Shown: positions 18,970 to 27,438, counted from the stretch's first letter. The stretch: 64,000 bases of DNA from Streptomyces celluloflavus (GCA_000720995.1 JOEL01000005.1:62001-126000); one strand, 5' to 3'. Numbers and translations: made by a program. Notes: generated by a model not told the origin, from the letters alone.

Positions 18970-19257
18970 TTATCGGCGGCCGGCGAGCACCAGGGCGATC
19001 ACGCCGAAGCAGCACAGGAGGACCGCGGAAACGAACGCGGCCCATCCGAACCTGCGGCCCCTCCGCACCGGCAACGGCGGCCGTCCCGGCGGCTCGTGCC
19101 GACGCGCGCCCTGCGGAATGTGCACCACACCCGACGCCTGATCCAGCGCTCCGCCGTACGGCGTCCACCACCCCTCGGGACTGCCCTCGTACGGAGTGCC
19201 CGCGAACGGATCGGCGGAAGGCTCGGGCGGTTCCGCGGCGGGCCCGTGCGCCGTCAC
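18970..19257 (-). CDS. Small membrane protein of unknown function
   Basis: This 95-residue protein has a proline/glycine-rich N-terminal half, a basic patch (RRGRR near 65) and one C-terminal membrane helix (about 70-90). It should be anchored with the N-terminal part in the cytoplasm. The start overlaps the end of the upstream gene by 4 bp (ATGA), supporting a two-gene unit. No family recognised. Confidence 0.6.
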   Translation of the reverse strand: MTAHGPAAEPPEPSADPFAGTPYEGSPEGWWTPYGGALDQASGVVHIPQGARRHEPPGRPPLPVRRGRRFGWAAFVSAVLLCCFGVIALVLAGRR

Positions 19258-19643
19258 AGCGTCCGCCCCAGGGGACCGAGCCGACGCCGGCTCTCGCAGT
19301 CCGCCCGGACGCGCTCGCGCAACTCGGCAAGGGTCGCGCTGTCGCGGTCATCCGCCCGATTCGGCGGAGCCTTGAACCAGCAGCTCGGGTCGGGACAGCC
19401 CTCTGGACCGAAGTCGGGGGGCAGTTCCACGTGTTCGCGACTCTCGCCATTCCCCTCCGGTCGGGGGGCACGCCTATGCGGATGCTCCCCGATGAGCTCG
19501 TCGTACCGCCGAACACCACGGGCATCACCTCGTGCCCACGCGGCGGCCCGGCCCCGTACGGCCGCGTAGCAGATGCGGCAGCCGTGCATGGGGGCAGGAC
19601 CGACGCCTGGGAGGCGCACTGCCGGGGACCTGTGGTCACTCAT
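19254..19643 (-). CDS. Hypothetical protein with paired cysteines
   Basis: This is a 129-residue protein of unknown function. Cysteines occur as CRIC near the N-terminus and as CPDPSC in the middle, which could bind a metal together. The C-terminus is helical and charged. The ATG at 19643 is preferred to the upstream TTG at 19673 because of a GAGG site ten bases away. It is coupled to the small membrane protein downstream. Confidence 0.55.
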   Translation of the reverse strand: MSDHRSPAVRLPGVGPAPMHGCRICYAAVRGRAAAWARGDARGVRRYDELIGEHPHRRAPRPEGNGESREHVELPPDFGPEGCPDPSCWFKAPPNRADDRDSATLAELRERVRADCESRRRLGPLGRTL

Positions 19644-19942
19644 CGGCCGGCCGCCTCTGCAGTCCGGTGTCAACTACGGGCAGAGCGCGGCGTGTTGGTG
19701 TGGTGTATCCGGTGCGCGGGGCCCATTCCGGAACCAGTCGCCAGAACCCACCGGCGTCTATGAGCGCATTCAATCGGTTGGTCTGGGAGTCGAGTTGTCC
19801 GCTGCGTGGTTCGGGGGGAGTGTGCTTCTGGGACAAGGTCCGCTCCTCTCCGTAGCGCTTCCACTACCGGGTGGAGTTAGGGTGGCCCAGAGGCTGAGCT
19901 CAATCAACGTGGCTGAGCAGCCAGATAAGTTGGGGGTACCTG
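19644..19942. other. Divergent intergenic region
   Basis: This is the promoter region between the minus-strand pair ending at 19643 and the XRE regulator. No gene or clear operator is visible. Base composition drops from here on, marking the start of accessory DNA. Confidence 0.4.
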
Positions 19943-20779
19943 TTGAACCGGAAAGAGCTGAACCCGGACAGCTCTCCGCAGGCAGCGTTCGGTGCACGTT
20001 TACGCAGGTTGCGGGAGGCGTGCGGCTGGAAGCAAGAAGACCTTTCCAAGCTGATGGGGTTCTCCAGCGGGCACGTTTCGGCGGTCGAAACTGGTCGAAA
20101 GATGCCATCTTTGCGTTTCTCGCGCAGTGCTGACGTGGCGTTCGGCCTGACGGGCACGGCAGATACGTTCGAACGTGCGTACCTTGAGATCCGGCATGGT
20201 GCGCTGTTGGAGGGCTTCCCGGAGTACGTCGGGTATGAGGCTCGGGCTGAAGAAGTCCGGCTGTTTGAAGTGGGTCTGATTCCCGGCCCGCTTCAGACGC
20301 GCGAGTACGCGGCGGCCATCGAGGCGGGTCACGTCCGACGAGGTTCCATCACAGCCGAACAGGCGGCGGAGCGAGTCGAGTTCCTGATAGAGCGGCAAGC
20401 CGCGCTCGCGCGGTCACAGCCGCCCCTGGTGTTTGCGGTACTGGACGAGAGCTGCATTCGCCGACCGATCGGGGGCCCCGAAGGCATGGAAAGGCAGTTG
20501 TGCCGACTGCTTGAGTTCGCAGAGCAGCCGAACACATCGCTGCAAGTTGCCCCTTACGCCATGGGAGAGCAACGCCCGTTCAACCGGTCGGTGAATCTTC
20601 TGACGCTGACGGACCGGGCCGTGATGGCGTACGTCGAGTCGCAGACGCAGGGCTACTTGGAGCGTGAGATCACTTCCGTACGTCCGTTGGTGAGGGCATA
20701 CCATCAACTACAGACAGAAGCTCTGTCGCAGGCGGAGTCTGTGGCCATGATCAACCAGATTCGAAAGGGCACCCCGTGA
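19943..20779 (+). CDS. XRE-family regulator with DUF5753 domain
   Basis: This 278-residue protein has an N-terminal helix-turn-helix (about 15-70: GARLRRLREACGW, SSGHVSAVETGRK) and a DUF5753 domain (about 90-270, with LIPGPLQTREYA and the DESCIRRPIGG block). In Streptomyces such regulators are paired with a small DUF397 protein, and the pairs act in development or stress control (WhiJ/BldB-like systems). That pairing is present here. The start is a TTG with GGGGG upstream. Confidence 0.88.
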   Translation: MNRKELNPDSSPQAAFGARLRRLREACGWKQEDLSKLMGFSSGHVSAVETGRKMPSLRFSRSADVAFGLTGTADTFERAYLEIRHGALLEGFPEYVGYEARAEEVRLFEVGLIPGPLQTREYAAAIEAGHVRRGSITAEQAAERVEFLIERQAALARSQPPLVFAVLDESCIRRPIGGPEGMERQLCRLLEFAEQPNTSLQVAPYAMGEQRPFNRSVNLLTLTDRAVMAYVESQTQGYLEREITSVRPLVRAYHQLQTEALSQAESVAMINQIRKGTP

Positions 20780-20988
20780 CGTCCGAATCCCCTTCCCTCC
20801 GTTGGGTCAAGTCGAGCTACAGCGGCAGCGGCGGTACCTGTGTCGAGTGGTCACCGATCACCACCGCCGTGACCGGCGCTGTCCCCGTCCGCGACAGCAA
20901 GGACCCGCACGGCCCCGTGCTCAGGATCGCCCCGGCCGCCTGGTCCACGTTCGTCGGCAGCGTCAAGACGGGCGAACTGTCTGCGTAG
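20776..20988 (+). CDS. DUF397 protein
   Basis: This 70-residue protein has the family hallmarks WVKSSYSG, a central CVEW and VPVRDSKDP, and a C-terminal W-F-G pattern. It overlaps the regulator stop by 4 bp (GTGA). DUF397 proteins are thought to modulate their paired XRE regulator. A similar pair is at 57214-58297. Confidence 0.9.
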   Translation: MTSESPSLRWVKSSYSGSGGTCVEWSPITTAVTGAVPVRDSKDPHGPVLRIAPAAWSTFVGSVKTGELSA

Positions 20989-21038
20989 CCGCTACTCGTC
21001 CCCTCCGGCTTCCCGACGGACGGGACGAGGGACGAGAA

Positions 21039-21073
21039 GAGCCCCGCCGCCCACGAACAGGACGACGGGGCTC
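21039..21073 (+). terminator. Probable terminator after the DUF397 gene
   Basis: GAGCCCCG and CGGGGCTC pair across a 19-base loop, 50 bp after the stop. The arms are short, so confidence is moderate. Confidence 0.5.
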
Positions 21074-21279
21074 CGCCTTTGGGCTTCCATGTGTGGTGAC
21101 GGGACAGACGTGCAGAACGGTTGGTAGAGAGCGTTCGGTGAACAGGGATGGGCGGTGCCCACCGCAGGCCGTGACCGCTGGCAACCCGTGGACTTCGACG
21201 GACTGATCCTCTCAGCCCGCCCAAATAGCAACTGAATGAAAACGGCCACCCCACCCGGTAAAGTCCCAGCTCAGGAAGT

Positions 21280-21368
21280 GTTGTCCCCGCGCCTGCGGGG
21301 ATGGTCCCGCGAGCGCGTCGCGAACGTCGTCGACCCAATCGTCGGCCCCGCGCCTGCGATCGCTCCAG
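21280..21368 (+). CRISPR. Degenerate two-repeat CRISPR remnant (second repeat family)
   Basis: A well-formed 29-bp repeat at 21280-21308 starts GTTGTCCCCGCGCC and has the TGCGGGGATGG stem side of I-E repeats. A decayed copy at 21341-21368 shares GGCCCCGCGCCTGCG. The offset is exactly 61 bp, leaving 32 bp of spacer. GGTAAAGTCCCAGCTCA just upstream (from 21257) resembles the GGTAAAG leader of the arrays at 45.7, 52.3 and 59.6 kb, but the repeat differs from theirs. Two repeats are a minimal call; the period and leader are the support. Confidence 0.6.
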
Positions 21369-21958
21369 AGCCACCGTTCCGGAGTGATGAGCCACCGCAG
21401 ATACAGGCACGGCAGTTTTCAATGCCCAACGCGTGAGCAGCGGGCGGGCCAGAACCATCGCCGTTGCCTGGCTGCGCCGCGCGCCCTACCGGCCAAGGAA
21501 CCATGCGACGGCGGAGAGCGCGGATACGACGGCGGCGAGGACGGTTCCGGGGAGCGCACCGGGGATGCTTCGCACAGTCAAGTGCAGCCCCCGCTAGCGG
21601 AGTTCGAGTTCGGGAGTGCTGGCTTCGTTTCCTTCGCTCTGCATGGGTTCATCGCCCCGTGACGGGAAGGACGACAGCAACGGGGCTCGGCGTGAACTTC
21701 GTGAATCTTGCGGGCTCTCCGTGAAAATCCGTGAATCAGGACCTTCTCTGCCCGCTGTGCCCGCATTCCGGCGCATGAGGGCGCGCCGCTTGCTCCCGGG
21801 GCGGGAGGTGCCCCCTTCCCGTTCCGCTGCCCGCCCGGGGGCCGACAGCCGCGCCGCCTGGCACCGGCTCGCAGGCACCGGCTCGCAGGCGTCGGCTCGT
21901 AGGCGCCGGTTCGCAGCCCTGCGCGGGATACGGCCGTCAGGGGAGAGGCACGGCGGAC
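21369..21958. other. Intergenic stretch with a possible tiny membrane-peptide remnant
   Basis: No well-supported gene is present. On the minus strand, 21486-21575 reads as a 29-residue hydrophobic peptide (GTG start, one membrane helix, ending WFLGR) without a ribosome site. It may be the tail of a decayed gene. Direct repeats of CGGCTCGCAGGC-type sequence lie at about 21,865-21,910. Confidence 0.35.
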
Positions 21959-22725
21959 TCACTCCGTAGCGACGCGCGCCGGCTCCGCCTTTTCCCACAG
22001 CTCTTCGATGTGCTCGGCGAAACGGTCGAACATGCCCCCGGATTCGCGGCGGTGGAGATGCAAGAGGGGTGAATCATGGCCGACCAGGCGCGCGAGGTGA
22101 GGCGTGACGAGGGCGTCGTCGTCGAAGCGGAAGACGGACAGGCTTACGTGGTTCGCCGCATCCAGCGGAGCGGAAAACCTTGTCTCCAGCCCTTGGAGCG
22201 GTCCGAGCCGGTCCAGGTTCTCAAGGGTGATCTTGATCCGGGTGGAGACCGACAACGCCACGTTCTCAATCGTTTCACGCTGGTGAGTGATCTCGCAGCC
22301 CGGGTCTCCCAGCAGAAACCGCACGCGGCAGCCGCTCTCGACTTTTCGGCGGAGAGTGTCGGCGAAACGTGGCACCTGGGACCAGAAGAAGTAGTTCGTG
22401 TACCCCGCGAGAAAGATGTCCGTGCCGGCCGAATCGATCAATTCGGCCCACACCGGAGACGGGCAGGCGGACCGATAGGGGTAGCTGCGCACCAACTCGC
22501 GGTCATTCCCGGTCTTTATGCGTTCCTGCACGGCTTTTGGCCACAACATCTCTTCGTCCACTCCCAGCGCACTCGCGGTCGTCGCGCGGTTCTCTGCGTG
22601 CGGTGTCAGGCCGGCGTCCTCAAGCCATCGTTGCACCTGCTTCATGGATATACCCCCACCCGGTGTGCGAGCTGGCGGGGTGAGAGGCGCGCGTCCTTCA
22701 TTGCAGACCGTAAGGCGGTGTTCAA
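21959..22725 (-). pseudogene. XRE regulator with DUF5919-like domain, frameshifted in the helix-turn-helix
   Basis: The likely start is a TTG at 22725 behind AGGGGG. The first 24 codons read MNTALRSAM...LAHRVGV, the first part of a helix-turn-helix. Translation then hits a stop. The rest (KQVQRWLEDAG onward, about 228 codons with a DUF5919-like sensor domain) continues in another frame. The break coincides with TATA at 22649-22652; removing one TA restores HRVGV-S-MKQVQRW. Either the gene is dead, or a truncated product starts at the ATG at 22645 without a full DNA-binding domain. It could also be a sequencing error. Confidence 0.7.
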
Positions 22726-23037
22726 GCCAACCCCCTGAGCTAGCCCTTTTGGGACTTCTGCGACCTTACCGGCCGACGTCCCAACTGTCCGTTCCCAGGC
22801 GGAGATACGTCCGCCAGGGTGCGTCACGATCAGTTGCACGAAACGAGCCAGCGGCGGCAGGAGCGGCGGGTGACCGCCTGACCGGTTCGGTCCTCTCGCT
22901 CCGAAAGATCAGAGACAATGTCGGCCGTCGTAGACCTGACGGGGCGCCCGCCGCCCGGCCCGGACCTGTGCAGCGTCTGCCGCGTGAAAGGGCGTCAGCA
23001 GTGAGCGGGCGATCCCACCGTATGACGGAGGTAACCC
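22726..23037. other. Intergenic, no gene seen
   Basis: This lies between the broken regulator and two small plus-strand genes and presumably holds their divergent promoters. I found no clear motifs. Confidence 0.35.
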
Positions 23038-23283
23038 ATGCTGACGGAAGAGCCGCAGAACAAAGAGGACTGGCGGCAGATCACCAAGGACGCCCAGGAG
23101 GCGCGCGACGTTCTCGCCGCCGCACTCCGGGACGCCGGTATCACCCTGCCGTCCCTCACCACCGACATCGCGACCAGCGCCGGCCGGACGACCGCGCTCG
23201 TGGACCTCGGCCGGTGCAGCGTCGAGACGGCGCACCGTCTGGCGAGCGCCCTGCGGGAGGTGTCCCGGCGTGGCGCCCCCTAG
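23038..23283 (+). CDS. Small conserved-type hypothetical protein
   Basis: This 81-residue protein is predicted to be mostly helical, with a central hydrophobic DAGITLPSL and a Cys in GRCSVETAH. GGAGG lies a few bases before the ATG. It overlaps the next gene by 14 bp. The function is unknown; small genes of this sort commonly accompany XRE regulators in Streptomyces. Confidence 0.6.
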   Translation: MLTEEPQNKEDWRQITKDAQEARDVLAAALRDAGITLPSLTTDIATSAGRTTALVDLGRCSVETAHRLASALREVSRRGAP

Positions 23284-23605
23284 AAATCCGGCATCCGACG
23301 GGGACAGTGCACGCCCCCCGGCGCGCGGCCCCGCGGCCGCGCCCCGGCGGGCGACCATCTACGCCTCCGTTTTCGGCAAAGCCGACGACGTTCCCGTCCA
23401 ATCCCTCGTCTACGACCAGGACTTCGGCATACCCGCCGTCGCGGTCGCCGTGCAGGGATCGGACATTCTCCTTGAACGTCCCTCCGGGTGGCGGTGGCGC
23501 CGGAAGTACACACGTCTCAGGCTGGCGACCGTCCGCGAAAAGCGGCAGTTCGCCGCGGTACGGAAACTCCACAAGCAGGCAAGCGCGCACGCGAAACCGC
23601 GCTGA
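23270..23605 (+). CDS. Hypothetical protein
   Basis: This 111-residue protein starts with GTG inside the end of the preceding gene. It has a disordered Pro/Ala N-terminus, a beta-rich centre (TIYASVFG, VQSLVYDQDF) and a very basic C-terminus (REKRQFAAVRKLHKQ), which suggests nucleic-acid contact. The function is unknown. It ends just before an IS-like element inserted at 23,613. Confidence 0.55.
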   Translation: MAPPRNPASDGDSARPPARGPAAAPRRATIYASVFGKADDVPVQSLVYDQDFGIPAVAVAVQGSDILLERPSGWRWRRKYTRLRLATVREKRQFAAVRKLHKQASAHAKPR

Positions 23606-23684
23606 CCCTTTACTGATCGTTTTTTCAGAATGGGTTGAGCCGTATGCATCGCGCTCGGCGATCTTGGTCGGCAGGGCGTCCGGA

Positions 23685-23966
23685 GTGCGTACTGATCTTG
23701 TTCCTGACGACCTGTGGGAGCGGGTGGTTCCGTTGGTACCACCCGCTCCCGAACGGCGCCGCCGCTACCCCGGGCGGCTGCGTGTTCCCGACCGGGCAGC
23801 CCTGGCCGGCATCATGTACGCGCTACGGACCGGTGTCGCCTGGCGCGACGTCCCTGCCGAGAGCGTGGACTGCTCCGGAGTTACGGCCTGGCGTCGGCTG
23901 CGGGACTGGACGGAGACCGACGACCGGCCTCGCCTGCACGGGCCGGATGTCAGTGGGGCCGCATAG
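23685..23966 (+). pseudogene. Transposase N-terminal fragment (IS5 family, DUF4096)
   Basis: From a GTG start the frame reads about 90 residues of an IS5-type transposase: LVPDDLWERVVPLVPP, RYPGRL, RAALAGIMYALRTG, WRDVP, SGVTAWRRLRDW. It then stops where the catalytic DDE domain should begin. The missing two thirds are replaced by the DinB gene, while the element ends are intact, so this is internal replacement and not random truncation. Confidence 0.8.
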
Positions 23967-23976
23967 GGTCCGGCCC

Positions 23977-24474
23977 ATGGCTGACACCGAACTGACGACG
24001 CTGCTCGGCGTCCTGAACAGCAAGCGCGAGCACGTCCTGGGCATCCTGGAGGGCCTGGACGAGGAGGCGCTGCGGCGCCCGGTTCTACCGTCCGGCTGGA
24101 CATGCCTCGGACTGGTGCACCATCTCGCTCTGGACGACGAGAAGTTCTGGTTCCGCGCGGTCGCCGCGGGGGAGCAAGCGGTGATCGAAGAGATCCTCAG
24201 GTCCGGGGAGAACGCGTGGCAGCCCGCCCCGGAGAAAACAGCCGAGGAGGTCTTCGCTCTCTACCGCAAGGAAGCGGAGCTCGCCGACACCTTCCTTGCC
24301 GGCGCCGACCTGGAGGCGGCCCCGAGCTGGTGGCCGGACTTCTTCGGTAACTGGCGCCTCGACAACCTGCGCGAGGTCATCCTGCACGTGATCACCGAGA
24401 CCGCCACCCACGCCGGCCACTTGGACGCCGTGCGCGAACTCATCGACGGCAGGCAGAGGTTGGTTCTCACTTGA
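23977..24474 (+). CDS. DinB-family (DUF664, mycothiol-transferase-like) protein
   Basis: This is a 165-residue four-helix DinB protein. The metal-binding histidines of the family can be seen in LVHHLALDD near 50 and in the C-terminal VITETATHAGHLDAVREL (HxxH-type pair). In actinobacteria such proteins include mycothiol-dependent transferases that detoxify electrophiles. It is the passenger of the surrounding IS-like element, 10 bp after the transposase fragment, and may be expressed from the element's promoter. Confidence 0.85.
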   Translation: MADTELTTLLGVLNSKREHVLGILEGLDEEALRRPVLPSGWTCLGLVHHLALDDEKFWFRAVAAGEQAVIEEILRSGENAWQPAPEKTAEEVFALYRKEAELADTFLAGADLEAAPSWWPDFFGNWRLDNLREVILHVITETATHAGHLDAVRELIDGRQRLVLT

Positions 24475-24603
24475 CGGGAGAGCCACTCCGCTGCGCCGAC
24501 CAAGATCGTCGAACGCGAGGTCCAGAACTCAACTCATACTGAAACGATCAGTTACCTAGTCGCCTCACGGCCGACCGGCCGATCGGAATCCCGGCCGCGA
24601 GGT

Positions 24604-24636
24604 CCCTTTCTCCCCGGGGGAGGCAGGGGGAAAGGG
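24604..24636 (-). terminator. Terminator of the methyltransferase gene
   Basis: CCCTTTCTCCCC pairs imperfectly with GGGGGAAAGGG about 95 bp past the stop of the minus-strand methyltransferase. Confidence 0.5.
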
Positions 24637-24729
24637 GGAGGGGCGTCCGGCTGGTGGTGCGAAAAGCAGCCAGCCGGACGGCACCGAAAAGAGGAAGAGA
24701 AGGCCGCTTGTGGCTGACAGTCGAGCCCG

Positions 24730-25602
24730 TCAGCCCGTCACCGCCGGCCGCCGGGCCAGCCAGACCGTCCGCTCGGTGCGGACGGTGAGATCGCCGCGAC
24801 GCAGCACGCTCTCCGGTCCGTCGTCGTCGATGAGCAGGTCGAGTACGGAGAGGTCGTCGGTGCTCAGCAGGCCGTCGAGACCGGCGCGCATGCTGCTCAG
24901 TACGGTCTGGGCGTAACGGCTGGCGGACCGGGGGAGCGGGGGTTCCAGCGCTATGGTGACCGGCCGTTCGGCCTCGATGGCGAAACCGGCGCGGGACAGG
25001 TGCGGTCCCCAGTCGGCGCCCAGATGCGGAAGTGTCCCGGCCTGCCGGTGAGTCAGCGTGGCGCGGCAGCGCGCTTCGAGCCCCGGGCGGCCGATGCCGA
25101 GATCGTCGGGCAGGAAACGGGGGAGGCCGTCCAGCTCGGCCACGGCCAGGAGCCCGCCGGGGCGCAGCGCGGTGAACACCTCGCGCAGTGCGCGATCGGG
25201 ATCGGCCAGGTGGTGCAGGGACGCCGACGCCCACACCACGTCCATACCGTCGATGGCCGGCCACGCCGCGTCCAGATCCGCTTCGACGGTGCGCACCCGG
25301 TCCGCCACGCCGAGGTCGCGGGCCCGGTCCCGGAGGTGGTGCAGCAACTGCGGGGAGGCGTCCACGGCGAGCGCCTCGGCTTCCTCGAAGTGCCGGAGCA
25401 GGGTGAAGGTGCCGGCGCCGGTGCCGCAGCCCAGGTCGAGGATCCGCCGCACGGGCACATCCCCGGTCAGGTCCGCCAGCCAGGCGGCCGCCTCGGACAG
25501 GTGCGCGTGCAGGACTTCCGCGTCGAGGTCGAGCAGCGCGGCCATGTGCGGTTCGCCGGGTTCGGATGCGCTGTGGTGATGCCGGTGTGATTGATGTGCC
25601 AT
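24730..25602 (-). CDS. SAM-dependent methyltransferase, class I
   Basis: This is a 290-residue Rossmann-fold methyltransferase. Motif I is ILDLGCGTGAGT near 54-65, the acidic motif II is ALAVDASP, and motif post-II/III is seen in VWASASLHHLADPDRAL and RPGGLLAVAEL. A His-rich leader (SHRHHH) precedes the domain. The substrate is unknown. It is divergent from the XRE-cupin regulator at 25650, whose operator lies between them, so it is probably that regulator's target. Confidence 0.85.
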   Translation of the reverse strand: MAHQSHRHHHSASEPGEPHMAALLDLDAEVLHAHLSEAAAWLADLTGDVPVRRILDLGCGTGAGTFTLLRHFEEAEALAVDASPQLLHHLRDRARDLGVADRVRTVEADLDAAWPAIDGMDVVWASASLHHLADPDRALREVFTALRPGGLLAVAELDGLPRFLPDDLGIGRPGLEARCRATLTHRQAGTLPHLGADWGPHLSRAGFAIEAERPVTIALEPPLPRSASRYAQTVLSSMRAGLDGLLSTDDLSVLDLLIDDDGPESVLRRGDLTVRTERTVWLARRPAVTG

Positions 25603-25621
25603 GCCTCGACCCTACGAGGCG

Positions 25622-25659
25622 CTTGCGTCCATCGCATAGCATCTTGCGTATGACGCAAG
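25622..25659. promoter_or_regulatory. Operator overlapping the regulator start codon
   Basis: CTTGCGT-ATG-ACGCAAG (25643-25659) is a perfect inverted repeat whose 3-base spacer is the ATG of the XRE-cupin regulator. A further direct half-site CTTGCGT at 25622-25628 lies exactly 21 bp (two helical turns) upstream. This suggests repression of both divergent genes by the regulator; binding is inference. Confidence 0.65.
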
Positions 25660-26219
25660 AAGATGGGGATCTCGACGCACTGGTACGCAAGCGGATCAGG
25701 GGACTGCGGACGGCCATGGGCTGGTCACTCGACGAACTGGCCACCCGCTGCCACCTCAGCCCGTCCACCCTGAGCCGCATCGAGACGGGCCACCGGCGGA
25801 TCGGCCTGGACCAGCTGACCTCGATCGCGCGGGCCCTGGGCGCCACGCTGGACCAGCTGGTGGAGTCCGCCACCGACGACGACGTGGTCATTCGGCCCCG
25901 GCACGACGCGGCGCGGGGGCTCACCATATGGCGGCTCGGCCGCGAGCCCGGCGCCACCGTGGCCAAGATACGTGTCACCAAGCCGGCGCCGACCGGGGGC
26001 GCGGGGCTGCGGGCCCATCCCGGCAAGGAATGGTTCACCGTCTTGTCCGGAACCCTCGTCCTGCTGCTCGGCGACCGGAGAATTCTCGTCGAGGCCGGCC
26101 AGGCCGCGGAGTTCTCCACCATGATCCCGCACGCCATGGGCGCCCACGGCGGCCCGGCGGAGATCCTGGGCATCTTCGACCACGACGGACAGCGCACCCA
26201 TCTCCGCTCGGCCCACTGA
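25650..26219 (+). CDS. XRE-family regulator with C-terminal cupin
   Basis: This 189-residue protein has a helix-turn-helix (about 10-65: RIRGLRTAMGWSLDELA, SPSTLSRIETGHR) followed by a cupin_2 sensor domain (about 105-180, with AHPGKEW and EAGQAAEFSTMIPHA). Members of this class often control adjacent metabolic or methyltransferase genes in response to a small ligand. The start codon lies in the centre of its own putative operator, which predicts autoregulation. The message may be leaderless or nearly so. Confidence 0.85.
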   Translation: MTQEDGDLDALVRKRIRGLRTAMGWSLDELATRCHLSPSTLSRIETGHRRIGLDQLTSIARALGATLDQLVESATDDDVVIRPRHDAARGLTIWRLGREPGATVAKIRVTKPAPTGGAGLRAHPGKEWFTVLSGTLVLLLGDRRILVEAGQAAEFSTMIPHAMGAHGGPAEILGIFDHDGQRTHLRSAH

Positions 26220-26273
26220 ACCGCCCGGCCCGGCCCACTGAACCGCCCGGCCCGGCCCACCGAACCGCCCGCC
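26211..26273. repeat. 22-bp tandem repeat
   Basis: Two and a half copies of a 22-bp unit beginning GCCCACTGAACCGCCC span the stop codon of the XRE-cupin gene. The first copy supplies the stop. Confidence 0.8.
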
Positions 26274-26471
26274 ACCAGTCGCCGGTTACCCGCAGTCCGC
26301 CCCGCTCCGCGCTCCGGCCGGAGTGACGGCGGGCAGGACCGGCCAGAAGACCGCACCGGGACGCGGCGGCGGAATCACCAGGTCAGGGAACCCCGCCCCG
26401 CATCCCCACGTCATGATCCACAGCAAGGACACGCGGCCACCGGGCCGCGCGCTGCGCCCTGAGGGGATCAC

Positions 26472-27251
26472 ATGTTCACGTTCAACCGGCGTACCGCAGC
26501 TTCCGCACTGACCGCCTGCGTGCTCGCCACGGCCGGCCTCGCGGCCACCACGGCACCGGCCGCCGCCATCCACCGCGGACAGAACACCACCGTGGCGGAC
26601 CATCCCTACGCCATGCTCATCGAGACGCCGGAGGGCAAGCAGTACTGCGGCGGCACCCTCGTGGCCCCCACCAAGGTGCTCACCGCCGCGCACTGCATCA
26701 AGGACGCCGCCGCGCCCCGCGACCTGCTGGTCATAGGCGGGCGCACCGACACGGGCAGCACCAAGGGGACGGTCCGGCACGTCGCCTCGGTCAAGGTCCA
26801 CCCGAAGTTCGTCCAGAGCACGCTCACTTACGACGCCGCGGTCATCACCCTCTCCGCGCCGATGCCGTACGCCCCGCTGCCGGTGGCGGGCCCGAAGGAC
26901 TCGGCCCTCTACACCTTCGGGAAGACCGCGAAGACCGTGGGCTGGGGCATGACCGCCCCGAACACCCCCGGAACGCGGCTGAAGTCGGCCGTGCTCACCC
27001 TGGCGCCGCTCAAGAGCTGTGAACCCTTCACCGACCCCGGCGAGTCCGACGCGCAGAAGGTGTGCGGAGTCTCCGCCGCCGGCGCCCACGACAGCACCTG
27101 CCCGGGTGACTCCGGCGGCCCCCTGGTCGCCGGCGGAAAGGTGATCGGCGTCGTCTCCACCGGCAACAAGTACTGCGACGACCAGTACCCGGTCTCCGTC
27201 TACACCCGGGCCAGCGTGATCGCCGCGGGACTGGGCCTCCCCGTCACGTAG
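26472..27251 (+). CDS. Secreted trypsin-like serine protease (S1)
   Basis: This is a 259-residue exported chymotrypsin-fold protease. A Sec signal peptide ends around AAA-I33. The catalytic triad is His74 (TAAHC), Asp121 (TYDAAV) and Ser214 (GDSGGPL). Disulphide cysteines flank His74 and the Ser214 loop. The short propeptide-like start HRGQNTT suggests light processing. It probably degrades extracellular protein. A second S1 protease with a longer leader is at 40107. Confidence 0.88.
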   Translation: MFTFNRRTAASALTACVLATAGLAATTAPAAAIHRGQNTTVADHPYAMLIETPEGKQYCGGTLVAPTKVLTAAHCIKDAAAPRDLLVIGGRTDTGSTKGTVRHVASVKVHPKFVQSTLTYDAAVITLSAPMPYAPLPVAGPKDSALYTFGKTAKTVGWGMTAPNTPGTRLKSAVLTLAPLKSCEPFTDPGESDAQKVCGVSAAGAHDSTCPGDSGGPLVAGGKVIGVVSTGNKYCDDQYPVSVYTRASVIAAGLGLPVT

Positions 27252-27358
27252 CAGCAGAGGCGGCCGGTCCCCGGCGACCCGCCGGGATTGGCCGCGGCCC
27301 GTACGCCGAGGGCTGCCGCCCCCTCGCCGCGGGCATCCGGGCGCGGCCGGCGCCGGTG

Positions 27359-27420
27359 GACCTGATGAGCACGGCGCCGCTCGCGCCCTCACTGACGCAG
27401 CGCTTACCGACGGCCGGCCG
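27359..27420 (+). pseudogene. Relic of an MFS exporter gene
   Basis: About 45 bp read LMSTAPLAPSLTQRLP, matching LMITAVLAPSLMQRFP of the exporter at 14366 at both DNA and protein level. The relic then jumps directly to sequence matching the exporter's 3' untranslated region (GACGGCC-GCCGGACGAG-ACCGGCA) and its terminator. It is therefore what remains of a second copy after an internal deletion. Confidence 0.6.
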
Positions 27421-27438
27421 GACGAGAACCGGCAGCCC

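Larger units (their letters stand above)
23613..24551 (+). mobile_element. 939-bp non-autonomous IS5/IS427-type element carrying a DinB gene
   Basis: The ends CTGATCG and CGATCAG are inverted and part of an imperfect inverted repeat of about 65 bp; GATCTTGGTCGGC recurs inside both ends. The element is flanked by TTA on both sides (23610-23612 and 24552-24554), a 3-bp target duplication as made by IS427-type IS5 elements. Inside are the N-terminal third of a transposase and a complete DinB-family gene. The ends and duplication show that it moved as a unit, needing a transposase from elsewhere. Confidence 0.8.
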
